64,000 bases of DNA from CAVRTM01 sp963696105. Its GTDB lineage: Bacteria; Actinomycetota; Actinomycetes; Actinomycetales; Dermatophilaceae. The stretch lies in NCBI GenBank assembly GCA_963696105.1, contig CAVOIP010000001.1, positions 1 through 64,000 of the forward strand, given 5' to 3'. The notes below the pieces were generated by a model. That model was not told the DNA's origin. It worked only from the letters and a program-made list of their open reading frames with translations, and ran no database searches. A program made the position numbers and the translations under genes. Below are positions 7,913 through 19,073 of this stretch, in pieces (the first letter of the stretch is position 1; every line of letters starts with the position of its first letter).

Positions 7913-9448
7913 GTGACGGATTTTGTTCAGGCGGGGTCGGACGACCCGGCCATCGTGAGGAGCGCCACCGACGAGGGCCAGACGCCTCGACTGGCGGAGG
8001 AAGGACCAGCGCGCAGCCTCACGGTGGCGACGGAGCCGCCCTCCCGGCCTGGCGTCTGGAGCCGCCGGTACCGCCGAGCGGCTGTCGGCCTGGATGTGGG
8101 GGGCGCCGCCCTCGCTGCAGCTCTGGGTTACTTCACCCGTTTCGGCGACGTGCCGGCGCAGCACTACGCGCTCGCGTCGCTGGCCGTGCCTCTGGCGTGG
8201 GCCTCCGCCGTCGCCCTGGCGCAGGGATATCAGTCACGGTTCCTGGGAGCCAGCTCCGAGGAGTACCGCGCCGTCACCCGCGCGGCTGCCGCCCTGATCG
8301 CCCTCGTGGCCCTCGCCTCCTACGCCGGCCAGCTGGAGATCGCCCGCCAGTACGTGATCGTCACGGTGGCGGCTGCGATGCTGCTCAGCCTGGTGGGACG
8401 ACGCCTCCTGCGAAAGCGCCTGTCCCGCCTGCGGTCTCAGGGCGAGTGCCTGCAGCGCACGGTCGTGATCGGGCGCGCGGACTCTGCCGCTGACCTCATC
8501 GCACAGATCCAGAAGGCACCCGGACACGGCATGGAGGTCGTGGCCGCGTGCGTGTCGAACCTCGACACCCGGTGGACGGAGTCGTCCCACGTCGAGGGCG
8601 TCCCGGTGTTCGGCTTCCCCGAGGAGGCCCTGTCGGCCGTCGACCTGTTCGACGCCGAGGTCGTCGCCGTGACCAGCCACCCCGACCTCGTGGGGCACTC
8701 GCTGCGCCGCCTGGCCTGGTCCCTCGAGGAGCGCAACGTCGACCTCGTGGTTTCCCCCGGCATCCTCGAGGTCGCCGGGCCCCGGCTGTCGATCCGGCCC
8801 GCGGCCGGGATGCCGCTGCTGCACGTCGAGCGCCCCGTCATGGCGGGCGCGCGCCGGGTGGTGAAGTCCCTGGTCGACAAGGTCCTGACCATCGGGCTCA
8901 TCCTCGCTGCGCTTCCGGCGCTGGTCCTGGTGGGGCTGCTCGTGCGGCTGGACTCCAGCGGGCCGGTCTTCTTCCGCCAGAAGCGCGTCGGCGCGCAGGG
9001 CGAGGAGTTCGACATGCTCAAGTTCCGCACGATGGTCGTCGACGCGGAGGAGCGGCTGGCCGAGCTGGCCACCCAGCACGACGGCAACGCGGTGCTGTTC
9101 AAGATGAAGGACGACCCCCGCGTCACCCGGGTCGGCAAGTACCTGCGCCGGTACTCCGTCGACGAGCTGCCGCAGCTGCTCAACGTCCTCAAGGGCCAGA
9201 TGTCCCTGGTCGGGCCGCGACCGCCGCTGCCGCGCGAGGTGGCCGGCTACGAGCCGGACGCGATCCGGCGCCTGCGGGTCCGTCCCGGCCTGACCGGCCT
9301 GTGGCAGGTCAGCGGCCGCAGCGACCTCTCCTGGGAGGAGTCGCTGCGCCTGGACCTCTGGTACGTCGACAACTGGTCGTTGGTGCTCGACCTGCAAATT
9401 CTCTTCCGCACGGCACGTGCGGTTCTTCGTGGATCTGGAGCTTACTGA
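7913..9448 (+). CDS. Polyprenyl-phosphate sugar-1-phosphate transferase (EPS initiation)
   Basis: A 511-residue membrane enzyme that loads the first sugar 1-phosphate onto undecaprenyl phosphate. Four membrane segments lie at roughly residues 55-160, then a nucleotide-binding-like soluble region, then a fifth hydrophobic stretch (VLTIGLILAALPALVLVGLL) opening the bacterial sugar transferase domain. Core motifs FRQKRVG, KFRTM, DELPQLLNVLKG, SLVGPRPPLP and RPGLTGLWQVSGRS are intact. It is the first gene of the EPS locus. Its stop overlaps the next start as TGATG, implying coupled translation. GTG 7913 is weakly supported by GGGGATC upstream. Sugar specificity (glucose or galactose) cannot be told. 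Confidence 0.92.
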   Translation: MTDFVQAGSDDPAIVRSATDEGQTPRLAEEGPARSLTVATEPPSRPGVWSRRYRRAAVGLDVGGAALAAALGYFTRFGDVPAQHYALASLAVPLAWASAVALAQGYQSRFLGASSEEYRAVTRAAAALIALVALASYAGQLEIARQYVIVTVAAAMLLSLVGRRLLRKRLSRLRSQGECLQRTVVIGRADSAADLIAQIQKAPGHGMEVVAACVSNLDTRWTESSHVEGVPVFGFPEEALSAVDLFDAEVVAVTSHPDLVGHSLRRLAWSLEERNVDLVVSPGILEVAGPRLSIRPAAGMPLLHVERPVMAGARRVVKSLVDKVLTIGLILAALPALVLVGLLVRLDSSGPVFFRQKRVGAQGEEFDMLKFRTMVVDAEERLAELATQHDGNAVLFKMKDDPRVTRVGKYLRRYSVDELPQLLNVLKGQMSLVGPRPPLPREVAGYEPDAIRRLRVRPGLTGLWQVSGRSDLSWEESLRLDLWYVDNWSLVLDLQILFRTARAVLRGSGAY

Positions 9449-10123
9449 TGAACACTCATGCCGACCGCTGGCCCGGTGCGCAGTGGTCGCTCCTGGGCGC
9501 TGCCCTCGCGGCGGCGAGCGTCCTTGCGCTTGCAGGTTGCGGGACGTCCGATGCCACCGCAGCCCAGCCCAACTCCTCGGTTGGCGCGACCGCTAACGGC
9601 AATCCGCCGCCACCGTCCGCCGCCGTGTCAGCGACGAAGTTCTCCAGGCTCCCGGATCCGACTGCGCCCGCTCTGAGCAAAGTCAAAAGAGGCGGAACCG
9701 CAGCCCCGAAGTCGAAGGTCAACGCTGCGGCCGAGCCCTTCAGCCAAGGCCGTGAGCTACCCCGACGGTGTCGTCGTGAAAATCAGTCGCATCGCGCAGT
9801 CGACGGAGTCCGGAAGCGGGCCGGGCGTCTTCCCGGGCCGGCCCAACACGACGATGAGCCTGCAGCTGAAGAACGGCACGTCAGGACCGTTGGACCTGAC
9901 CCAGGTCGTGGTTTCCGCGCGGTACGGCAAGCCGGCTCGCCTCGCTCCGGCTGTCTACAACGGTCCATCTGCCAAGGACTTCGCAGGGACCTTGGCAGCT
10001 GGAGAAACGGCGTCGGCCTCGTACGTCTTCTCCGTACCTCCCAGCTCCCTGAACAACGTTGTGGTGTCTGTCGACTTCGACGCCATCCATGGATCCGCCG
10101 TCTTCAAGGGTGCGGCGAAATGA
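9448..10123 (+). CDS. Secreted lipoprotein with a DUF4352-like beta domain (one frameshift)
   Basis: About 224 residues. The signal sequence ends in a lipobox, ALAGC, so the mature protein should be lipid-anchored on the outer face of the membrane. A Pro/Ala/Ser-rich linker is followed by a domain (SYPDGVVVKISRIAQS to VVVSVDFDAIHGSAVF) resembling DUF4352-type extracellular beta-sandwich modules; that match is by eye. A one-base insertion near 9748 (AGC|C|AAG) breaks the frame. It is translationally coupled (TGATG) to the sugar transferase, and its stop overlaps an ATG in frame with the next gene, so it may work with the large secreted protein. Confidence 0.75.
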
Positions 10124-10161
10124 CCCGCCTGCCCTTCCCCTCTCACACGATGGAGTCTTCG

Positions 10162-13100
10162 ATGAATGCAGTTGACTGGCGGCTGTCGCGGCTCGCGGCG
10201 GCTCACCGCCACGGCTGCGATGGTGGCGTTGGTGGCACTGGGCCTGGGCCCAGTCCGCGAAGCCCGGCCGACACGGACCCTCCCGCCGGCACCCCGGCGA
10301 CGGTGAGTGCAGACGCCCTGCCGACCTGGCAGGTCAACGGTGCAGTGTGGAGCCAGGCGACGGTCGGCAACACCGTCTACGCCGGTGGCAGCTTCACCAC
10401 CGCTCGCCCCCCGGGCGTCGCGGTCGGCGGAGCCGGTGAAGTGGCCGTGGGCAACCTCATGGCCTACGACATCACCACGGGAAACCGCATCGCGTCCTTC
10501 AACCACATCCTCAACGCCCAGGTGATGACGCGTCGCGAAGTCGCCCGATGGCTCGCGCATCTATGTCGGGGGCGACTTCACCACGGTCGACGGCGTGGCC
10601 CGGTCCCACATCGCCGCGTTCAGCACGGCGACCGGCGCGCTGATCACGAGCTTCAACGCGAACATCAACGGGCAGGTGCGCTCGATCGTGGCGACCAACA
10701 CCACGGTGTACGCCGGCGGCGCCTTCCTGAGCGCCAACGGTGTGGCGCGCGGCCGCCTCGCGGCCTTCAGCGCCAGCCAACGGCGTCATGCTGAGCTGGG
10801 CGCCGCAGGCCACGGACGGATACGTGTGGTCGATGGTCATGACTCCCGACGACTCGAAGGTCGTCATCGGCGGCCAGTTCACCACCCTCAGCGGTGTCAC
10901 CGTGCACGGCATGGCCGCGGTGGACCCGACGTCCGGTGCGCCTGGTGCCATGGGCCGCCAACCAGACCATCCAGGACTCGGACCACGGCGCGATCACCTC
11001 CCTGCACACCGATGGCACGCAGATCTTCGGTTCGGGCTATGCCTTCGGAGCGGGTGCCTCCTTCGAGGGCACGTTCGGCCTCGACCCGGACACCGGAGCG
11101 ATCAACTTCCTCAACGACTGCCACGGGGACACGTACGACACCTTGCCCGCTCGGCCAGGTGCTCTACTCGGTCAGCCACGTCCACAACTGCTCCAATGAT
11201 CGGCGCCTTCTTCCAGACCGATCCGTGGTCGATGAACCAGAGGTACGCGCTGGCCTTCACGACGCTACCCGACCAGCCGTCAACACGGGCCCGGACGACT
11301 ACGGCTGGAACTACACCGGTCAGCCCGCCTCGGCTGTCCTGCAGTGGTTCCCGAAGTTCTACACGGGTACAAGGTGCAGGGCCAGTCGGGGTGGTCCGTG
11401 ACCGACGAACGGCAACTACGTCGCGGTGGGGGTGAGTTCCCCGCGGTCAACGGCAGCCGCAGCAGGGCCTGGTCCGCTTCGCAGTCCGCGCTGCTGCGCC
11501 CAACAAGCGCGGACCGGTGCCGCATCGCCGACTGCGCCGGCCCCCTCGGCCCTCGCTGTTGGCAGCGGCAAGGTCAGGGTCGGCTGGCAGGCCGCCTACG
11601 ACCAGGACAACGCCACGCTGACCTACAAGGTCTACCGCTCGGGGACGACGGCCCCGATCGCCACCTTGACCAAGGACTCGAACTTCTGGACCACCCGAGT
11701 ATGGGCGTCTCCGACACGTCGGCCTGACACCCGGGGCCACGTACACGTACACGATCAAGGTCACGGATCCGTGGGCAACCTGCTCACGCTTCCGGTCACC
11801 AACAGCGTCACGGTGGCGACCGGGCCGCCGAGCGCCTACGCCAAGGACGTTGCGGCCGATGGAGCGTCGCCTACTGGCGTCTGGGTGAGCCCTCCGGCTC
11901 CGCGGTGAACGACTACGCCGGCTTCGACGACATGACGGCCAACGCGGCCGTGAGTCGTGGCGCCACGGGTGCCATCATCGGCGACGCCAACACCGCCTCC
12001 ATCCTTCGACGGCACGAGCAACGGCTCCGTCGCCACGCAGAGCCTCCGGTCGTCGGCCCGAACGTCTTCACCGAGGAGGCCTGGTTCAAGACGACCTCCA
12101 CCACCGGCGGCAAGATCGTCGGCTTCGGCGACCAGAAGACGGGCAACAGCAGCAACTACGACCGACACATCTACATGGACCCGTCCGGGCAGCGTGCTGC
12201 TTCGGTGTCTACAACAACGGCATCGTACACCGTGAACACCAGCAAGGCCCTCAACGACGGCCAGTGGCACCACGTGGTGGCGACGATGGACAGCCGGCGG
12301 CATGACCCTCTACGTCGACGGCAAGCGGATCGGTCACAACGGTCGGCACACGACCGGGCAGCCCTACTCCGGGCTACTGGCGCATCGGTGGCGACAACAT
12401 CGGTGGCTGGCCGGCAACCCGGCTACTTCAGACGGCGACATCGACGACGTGGCCATCTACCCGACGGCCCTCACCGCGGCCCAGATCGCAGGCTCACTAC
12501 ACCGACAGCGGCCGCACGGTGGACCTGGCTCCGACAGCCCGACCGACGCCTACGGGAAGGCCGTCTACGCGAACGACCCGGACCTCTACTGGCGGCTCGG
12601 TGAGAGCAGCGGCACCACTGCCAAGGACGCCACGCCGAACGAGTTCAACGGTGTCTACGCCGGCGGTGTCACCTACGGCGTCGACGGTGCCGTGACGCGG
12701 TACCAGCGACAAGGCCGTGACCTTCAACGGCTCGGACGGCGCGGTGCGTCCAGCATCGACCGTCACGCAACCCGACCGTCTACGCGAGGAGCTGTGGTTC
12801 AACACCACCACGCACCAGGGCGGCAAGCTGATCGGGTTCGGCAGCAACCAGTTCGGTGGCAGCGGCAGCTACGACCGGCACGTCTACATGTTCGACGACG
12901 GTCGGCTCAGCGTTCGGGACGTGGACCGGGCAGACGAACGTGATCGACAGCTCCGACTCGGCTACAACGACGGCAAGTGGCACCACATGGTGGCCACGCA
13001 GGGAGCCGACGGCATGAAGCTGTACGTCGACGGCAGTCCTCGTCGGGACCAACCCGCAGACGCAGGCCGCAGGACTACACCGGCTACTGGCGCGTCGGTG

Positions 13101-15215
13101 GTGACACCACCTGGGGCGGCAACAGCAGCAACTACTTCGCCGGCTCGCATCGACGAGGTGGCCGTCTACTCCACGGCGCTCTCGGCGGCGGACGTCAGTG
13201 TCGCACTTCAAGGCCGGCGGCGGCGTCCTGCCCAACCAGGCAGCCGACCGCAGCGTTCACCTCGAGCGCGACCGGAGCTGAAGGCGTCGTTCGACGGCTC
13301 CGGCTCGACCGACGCCGACGGCACCGTGGCGTCCTACGCGTGGGACTTCGGTGACGGAGCGCAGCCGGCACTGGCGCGACCCCGAGCCACACGTACGCCG
13401 CGGCGGGCACCTACACGGTGACGCTGACGGTCACGGACAACAAGGGGGCGACCAACGTCACGACCGACACGGTGACGGTGACGGCCAACGCGGCACCGAC
13501 GGCGGCCTTCACCGTCGTCGGCGACGGCACTGGCGGCCACCTTCGACGGCACGGGCTCCACCGACTCGGACGGCACCATCGCGTCCTACGCCTGGGACTT
13601 CGGCGACGGAGCCACCGTCGACCGACGCGAGCCCCAGCCACACCTACGCGGCCGGCGGCAGCTACGACGTCACGCTGACGGTCACGGACAACGCGGGTGG
13701 CACGGCAACGGTCACGCACTCGCTGACGGTCGCCAAGGCCAACGTCCCCCCGACGGCCGCCTTCACCGTCGACGGCGACGGACCTGGCGGTGGCGTTCGA
13801 CGGGTCCGGCGTCGACCGACTCCGACGGCACGGTCGCGTCGTACGCCTGGGACTTCGGTGACGGGACCTCCGGCACCGGGGCCAGCCCGAGCCACACCTA
13901 CGCGGCCGGCGGGTCCTACACGGTGAAGCTGACGGTGACGGACGACCGCGGGGCGACCGACTCCGCGACCCACGCGGTGACGGTGACGGCGCCGAACAAG
14001 GCACCGACGGCTGCGTTCACCGTCGTGCGAGCGACTGCCCTGACGGCGTCGTTCGACGGATCCGGCGTCCACGCGACGCCGACGGCACGATCGCCTCGTA
14101 CGCCTGGGACTTCGGAGACGGTGTCCACGGGCACCGGCGTGAAGCCCAGTCACACCTACGCTGCGGCCGGTGACTACACCGTGACGCTCACGGTGACGGA
14201 CGACGGCGGTGCCACGAATGCCGTGACCCACCACGTGAGTGTCGCGGCTGCCAACCAGGCGCCCAAGGCGGCCTTCACCTCGTCGGCGAAGGACCTGGTG
14301 GCGTCGTTCGACGGATCCGGATCCTCGGATCCGGACGGCACGATCGCCTCCTACGCGTGGGACTTCGGTGACGGTGCCACTGGCACCGGCGCCACGCCCA
14401 ACCACACCTACGCGGCGGCCGGGGACTACACCGTGACGCTGACGGTGAAGGACAACTCGGGCGCGACGGACACGGTCACCCACGTGGTGACCGTCACCCA
14501 GCCCGCGCCGACGGCGCTGGCATCCGACACCTTCGCTCGGGCCGTCGCCAAGGGCTGGGGCGACGCCGACACAGGCGGCACGTGGACGCTGACCGGTTCA
14601 ACCTCGAACGCCAGCGTCAGCGGCAGCGGGGGAAACCTCAAGATGGCGACCGCTGGGGCCGGGAGTGACGGAGAGTCTCAACGCCGTCAACTCCTCGGAC
14701 ACCGACCTGCAGGTCACGTCGAGCCTCGACAAGATGCCGACAGGTGGTGGTACGTACCTGTACTTCCTGGGCCGAAAGGTCTCGGGTGTGGGGGACTACC
14801 GTGCCAAGCTCCACATCCTGGCCAGTGGGCAGGTGAACATCGCGATCAGCAGGTTCACCGGCACCACGGAGGTCGCGGCGGTCCCGGAGACCAAGGTGGC
14901 GGGACTGACCTACACGGCCGGTCAGCGTCTCCAGGTGCGGTTCGTGGCCACCGGCGTCAGCCCGACGGTGCTCAGGGCCAAGGTCTGGTCGGCCGACACC
15001 ACGGAGCCTTCGACGTGGCAGGTGGCGGCCTCCGACAGCACCACGGCGCTTCAGGTCGCGGGGTCCGTCGGTCTGGCGAACTACCTGGCCGGCAGCTCCA
15101 CGAACGCACCGGTGGTCTCGTCCTTCCAGGCCTTCAAGGTCTATGCCGCATCGACGATGCCGTTGGCCGCACAGGCCAACCGCATCGCGGTCAGCCCTTG
15201 GCCAAGCTGCAGTGA
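10162..15215 (+). CDS. Giant secreted beta-propeller / FN3 / LamG / PKD protein (many frameshifts)
   Basis: About 1,680 residues once frames are joined. In order: signal peptide (TATAAMVALVALGLG); beta-propeller repeats of the type VYAGGSFTT, YVGGDFTTVDG, VIGGQFTTLSG and VAVGGEFPAV (10.3-11.5 kb); an FN3-like domain (VRVGWQAAYDQDNATLTYKV); two LamG domains (11.85-12.5 and 12.55-13.2 kb), each with WHHxVAT and LYVDG; five PKD domains (YAWDFGDG at about 13.34, 13.59, 13.85, 14.10 and 14.36 kb); and a C-terminal beta module (DTFARAVAKGWGDADTGG). The build suggests a secreted carbohydrate-binding or adhesion protein; no catalytic motif is seen. Dozens of one-base lesions break the frame. ATG 10162 (GGAG upstream) is preferred over ATG 10120. 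The last 20 residues are uncertain. Confidence 0.8.
13270..14500 (+). repeat. Five tandem PKD-domain repeats (about 245 bp each)
   Basis: Five consecutive PKD modules, each with FDGSxSTD, GTxASYAWDFGDG, SHTYAAxGxYxVTLTVTD and T(V)THxVTV. Nucleotide similarity between units is high, so the array is a plausible site of recombination and of assembly collapse. Each unit carries one or more frame lesions. Confidence 0.8.
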
Positions 15216-15263
15216 CGACCCGGACGCGTGGGCGGCCGTGAGGCAGCCGCAGCGTCGCAGAGG

Positions 15264-15297
15264 GTCCCGGTCCGATCGGCGACGATCGAACCGGGAT
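15264..15297. terminator. Hairpin between convergent EPS genes
   Basis: Arms at 15264-15278 and 15283-15297 form a 15-bp stem with one mismatch and one G-U pair around a GCGA loop. It sits about 50 bp beyond the stop of the PKD protein gene and before the stop of the convergent glycosyltransferase gene, so it could serve both. No T-tract is visible. Confidence 0.6.
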
Positions 15298-15347
15298 CCT
15301 CGTGTTTCGCCCCGACCACTGGCCGGTCGACGCCGACCAGAGACGAG

Positions 15348-16621
15348 TCAGCGGCCATCCAGACACTGCTCAACGATGCCGGCGACCTCCGTGCGGTACC
15401 GCTCCGGAGTGAAGCGACCAGCGCGCTCGCTCGACCGTTTCGCGCCAACCGTCCGGACAGTTCCGGATCGTCGATCAGCCGCTGAATCGCCGACGCGAGG
15501 GCCTCCGCGTCCGCAGCGGGGAACAGCAGCCCCGTTTCGTTGTCAGTGACGGTTTCCAGGTGGCCGTCGGCGGCTGTCGCGACGACCGGACGTGCAGCGA
15601 GCTGCAGCTTCGACGACGAGATTTCCAAAGGGCTCGCGCAACGACGGCGCGATGACGGCGTCCGCCCGCTCCAGCAGGTCCCATACGGGAGAGACGTAAC
15701 CGTGCCAGGAGACCGAGGAGCTCACGCCGAGGTCGACGGCGAGTGTGCGCAGCTCCTCGGCCGTACCACTCGTAGCCGTCGAAGGCGGTTCCACCGATCT
15801 CGAGCGACGACGTCGACACCGCGGCTCTCGCAGCAGTGCAAGCGCACGGATCGCCGTGTCCGGGCCCTTGCGTGGCGACAGGCGAGTCACGACGACCAGT
15901 CGGAAGGGGCCTGAGCGTGCTGGCGGCTCGGACGGCTCGTGCGTGGCCCGGGCACGCCGTTGTAGACAAGGCGTGCTCGAGACCGAAGACCAGGAACGGA
16001 CCCAGATGTGGCCTCCAGAACGAAGCGGCTGATGACCAGAACTCGAGAAGCGGCCAACAGTGGCGCGGCCAGAGCAAACCGCACCACGGCGCCGTCCTGG
16101 TTCTCTGCTTCGTGAACATGGCACAAGGTCGGAACGCCGGCGAGGCGGCCGCCCACGATCCACCACGGCACCGTGACGGTGTTGACAAACACCGCATCCG
16201 CTCCGTGACTCGCGTCATGGATCTGGCAGAGGCCACGAAGAGCCCGCCCTGCCAGGCAAGCTGGGCCACACCCCTCAACGAAGCATTGGCTCGCCGAGGA
16301 CGGGGAAGGGGCGCAGTACGACCTGAGCCCCCGAGCCTCTAGGCGCTCTACGAGCGGCCCGTCATGGGGCAGAACGGCCACCACTCGCCACTGACGGTCG
16401 ACAAGGCCGGAGACGGTCTCCAGGAGCTGCAAGTCCGATCCGTAAAGATCGGCTCCAGGGTGGGCCACAACGACGGTACGGGACCGCGCGCACCCACCTT
16501 GGTCGTGTGCCTGGTGTCGGGCAACGGGGCGGCGCCACAGGGCTCTTCGTAGACTCGAGGAGTGATCGAGAGGGCACGGTACGCCTTTGGTCGGGCTGGC
16601 TCGGGTTTGGTCTGTGGGCAA
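15348..16621 (-). CDS. Glycosyltransferase family 4-type (frame interrupted)
   Basis: Joined frames give a GT4-like, GT-B fold glycosyltransferase of about 380 residues. N-terminal TVVVAHPGADLYGSDLQLLE, then FVNTVTVPWW and LCHVHEAENQDG; the C-terminal donor-binding half has RLVVVTRLSPRKGPD, WHGYVSPVWDLLERADAVIAPSLREPFG and GLLFPAADAEALASAI. It should transfer a sugar from an NDP-sugar to the growing EPS repeat unit in the cytoplasm. At least four one-base lesions interrupt it. The stop (TGA, complement of 15348-15350) follows VAGIVEQCLDGR. The exact start is unclear; 16621 is an upper limit and a GTG near 16500 is likely. Confidence 0.75.
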
Positions 16622-16753
16622 GCCGTAGTGCTGACTTCGAGAAGGCAGAGCAGCGCGGCCTGCGCTTTCGACCCCTCACGGCCCACGTCTCGCTAGGATC
16701 GTAGCGATCTCCGTCGAGATCTTTCGTCCATCCCGCCGCACGGAGTTCATGTC

Positions 16754-17710
16754 GTGACCGTTGACGTTGCTGGACAAGCAGAGGGCAGGCGCACGGTCAC
16801 CGTGGGCATCCTCACCTATCTGCGGTCGGAACTGCTGGCCAAGCTTCTACCCCTGGTGGTGGCTCAGCTTCCCGAGGTCGGGCATGACTACGGCTGCGAG
16901 GTTCTTGTCATCGACAACGACCCGGCCGGTAGCGCACGTGCGGTCGTCGCCGCGTTTGGGGCGTCCAACGTCCGGTACGTCTGCGAAGAACGTCCTGGGA
17001 TCTCGGCTGCCCGCAACCGCGCTCTCGATGAGTCCCCAGGGCTGTTGGCCTTCATCGACGACGACGAGCTGCCCCGGCGAGGGCTGGCTCCGGCACCTGG
17101 TGGAGACCTGGGAGGTATCGCGCCCGGCCGTGGTGTCCGGGAGAGTCGTGGTGGAGTTCGCGAGGGAGCCGGACCCCTGGTTGCTCGGAGGCGGCTTCTT
17201 CGAACGTCGGGCGCTTGAGACCGGCACTGCGATCACGGTGGCGTCGACGAACAACCTGCTCGTCGACGTGCCCCAAGTTCGCTCGTACGGGGTGCGATTC
17301 GCTGTTGACCTCGGACTCGCCGGTGGTGAGGACACGCTCTTCACCAGCCAGCTACATCGCCTCGGGGCGATCCATGCTGTGGTGCAACGAGTCCGTCGTG
17401 ACCGACGTCGTCCCCGACAGCCGCCTCACTCGTCGGTGGGCGCTCTCACGTGCGTGGAGCCACGGCAACTCCGCCGCAGTCGTAGGTTTGCGTCTCGCTG
17501 ACCCCGGGGTTGCCTCGGATGTGGACCAGAGTTCGCGTGGCGACGGGCGGCGCGACTGCGTGTCCTGAAAGGCGGGTGCGGGTGGGCCGGCGGGCCGAGC
17601 TCACGCGGTCGGCTCGGCGGTCGGCGCGGGGGCTGCGTACCGCCTACCGTGGCGCGGGGATGTGCGCGGGCGCCTTCGGATGGCTGCACCTCGAATACGG
17701 GCGCACCTGA
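16754..17710 (+). CDS. Glycosyltransferase family 2 (frame interrupted)
   Basis: About 318 residues, GT-A fold. It starts MTVDVAGQAEGRRTVTVGIL, followed by VLVIDNDPAGSARAV, RPGISAARNRALDES and the metal-binding FIDDDELP. The acceptor region has STNNLLVDVP and GGEDTLFTSQLHRLG. Three one-base insertions (near 17074, 17367 and 17510) move the frame; joined, it ends LHLEYGRT at TGA 17708-17710, 10 bp from the convergent polymerase gene. It is a clear paralogue of the enzyme at 21890-22839. It probably adds one sugar of the EPS repeat. Confidence 0.82.
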
Positions 17711-17720
17711 CCGGCACGTG

Positions 17721-19073
17721 TCAGCGGTGAACGGGCACCGCGACATCGGCGCCCCGAAGGTCCCGGGCGCGACGCGGCGGACCGACGAGCATGTCGGCGG
17801 GCGTGCCGTAGGCGGCCATGGCGTAGATCAGCCACACGAGGCAGCCGGCCACGGTGCGCGAAGAGAGTCCGCTGAACGTGAGCGGGGCGATGAAGGCAGC
17901 GACACACGCGAGCGGTAGTCCGTGCCGGGCCCGCGTCCTGATCGCGCGCAGACAGCAGGCCGCCATCACGCCGAAGTACAGCAGCGCCGAGACGAGGCCG
18001 AGTCAATGGCGAACATGACGAACGAGTTCTCAAAGCTGGTGCCCAGGCCCACGCTGCCCGACGACGTTGTAGCTGCTGCCCATGCCGTTGCCCAGCCAGA
18101 GGTACTCCGTCACGTGGTTCGAGAAGTACGCCCACGCATAGCCACGGGCGGCTGCCGACCCGGTGTCGTCTGCGACCCGCTGGCTCAGCGCGTCGAAGTA
18201 CCCGGCTTGATAGGCGTACACCGCGGCGCCCGATGACAACGCGCTGACAGTAACGGTGCTGCTCTTCGACCGACGCGACGCGAGCACGTACAGGACTCCC
18301 AGCCGCACCCAGGCCGAGCGCTACGCGGGACTGGGTCACAACCAGGCCGGCAAGCATGAGCAGCAGTAGCGGAGAAAGCATCCAGCCACGACGCACTGAC
18401 GTGAGAAGTGGTATCGCCGCGGCGAGGAGCACCCCAAGCAGCAGTGGATGGTCGAGCGTCCCCATCCAGCGGTCGAAGGTTGCCTGTGAACCAGTACTCC
18501 GACTCGAAGTCGGCAGTGAAGACGATGGGCGTCTTCAGGACGGACTGCAGGACGGCCAAGGCCGCTTCGGCCGTCGCGACGGCAGCGACCAGTGCGCGCA
18601 GTCTGGCCAGGCGCTCGAGGCTCCGAGTCGCAGGCAGAGCCCAGGAGGAGGAAGGCGGCGATCGGTGCGCCAACCTGCTCGACGGACATGGCGAACGAGT
18701 CGAGGCCCTTGGCCGTGAGCCCGAGTCCGATGGCCACGAAGCACACTGAACCGAGGATGATGACCATCTCGAACCGCCCAGCCACAACGGCCGCCACTTC
18801 TGGGCCGGGCGAACGGCGACCTGCACGGCGAACGTTGCCAGGATCAGCGATCGCCGCGGGGTGAAGGGTCATGCCGGACAAGGCGGGCCCAACGAGGACG
18901 TGGGCCGCCACGTCCGGCACCGCGCACCACAGGACGAAAGCCGACGACAGGAGCAGGAACGGTCGGTTCCGGAGAGTCGCGGCCGCGATCAGGCTGAGGA
19001 TGGTCCAGGCGATCAGCTGCATGGTCTGACGCCATGCTGCCCAGGCTTGCGACCGCTCCAACACCGGCCCCAT
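17721..19073 (-). CDS. O-antigen ligase/polymerase-like membrane protein, Wzy type (frame interrupted)
   Basis: Joined frames give about 450 residues with many hydrophobic segments, for example MQLIAWTILSLIAAATL, PFLLLSSAFVLWCAV and MVIILGSVCFVAIGLGL. The family signature region LVVTQSRVALGLG is followed by a large external loop (AYFSNHVTEYLWLGNGMGSS) and C-terminal helices (AACCLRAIRTRARHG). This layout fits the O-antigen ligase/Wzy polymerase superfamily, which joins repeat units outside the membrane. The start ATG (complement of 19071-19073) overlaps the TGA of the upstream BY-kinase-like gene as TGATG. Several one-base lesions are present. Confidence 0.72.

Noticed and set aside
8548..10794. 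Apparent 748-codon protein across the sugar transferase, lipoprotein and propeller genes
   Set aside because: Composite: shadow of the sugar transferase, then a stretch of the real secreted protein joined through frame lesions.
13270..14500. CRISPR-like repeat array
   Set aside because: The regular spacing is due to PKD protein domains; there are no short identical direct repeats with unique spacers and no cas genes.
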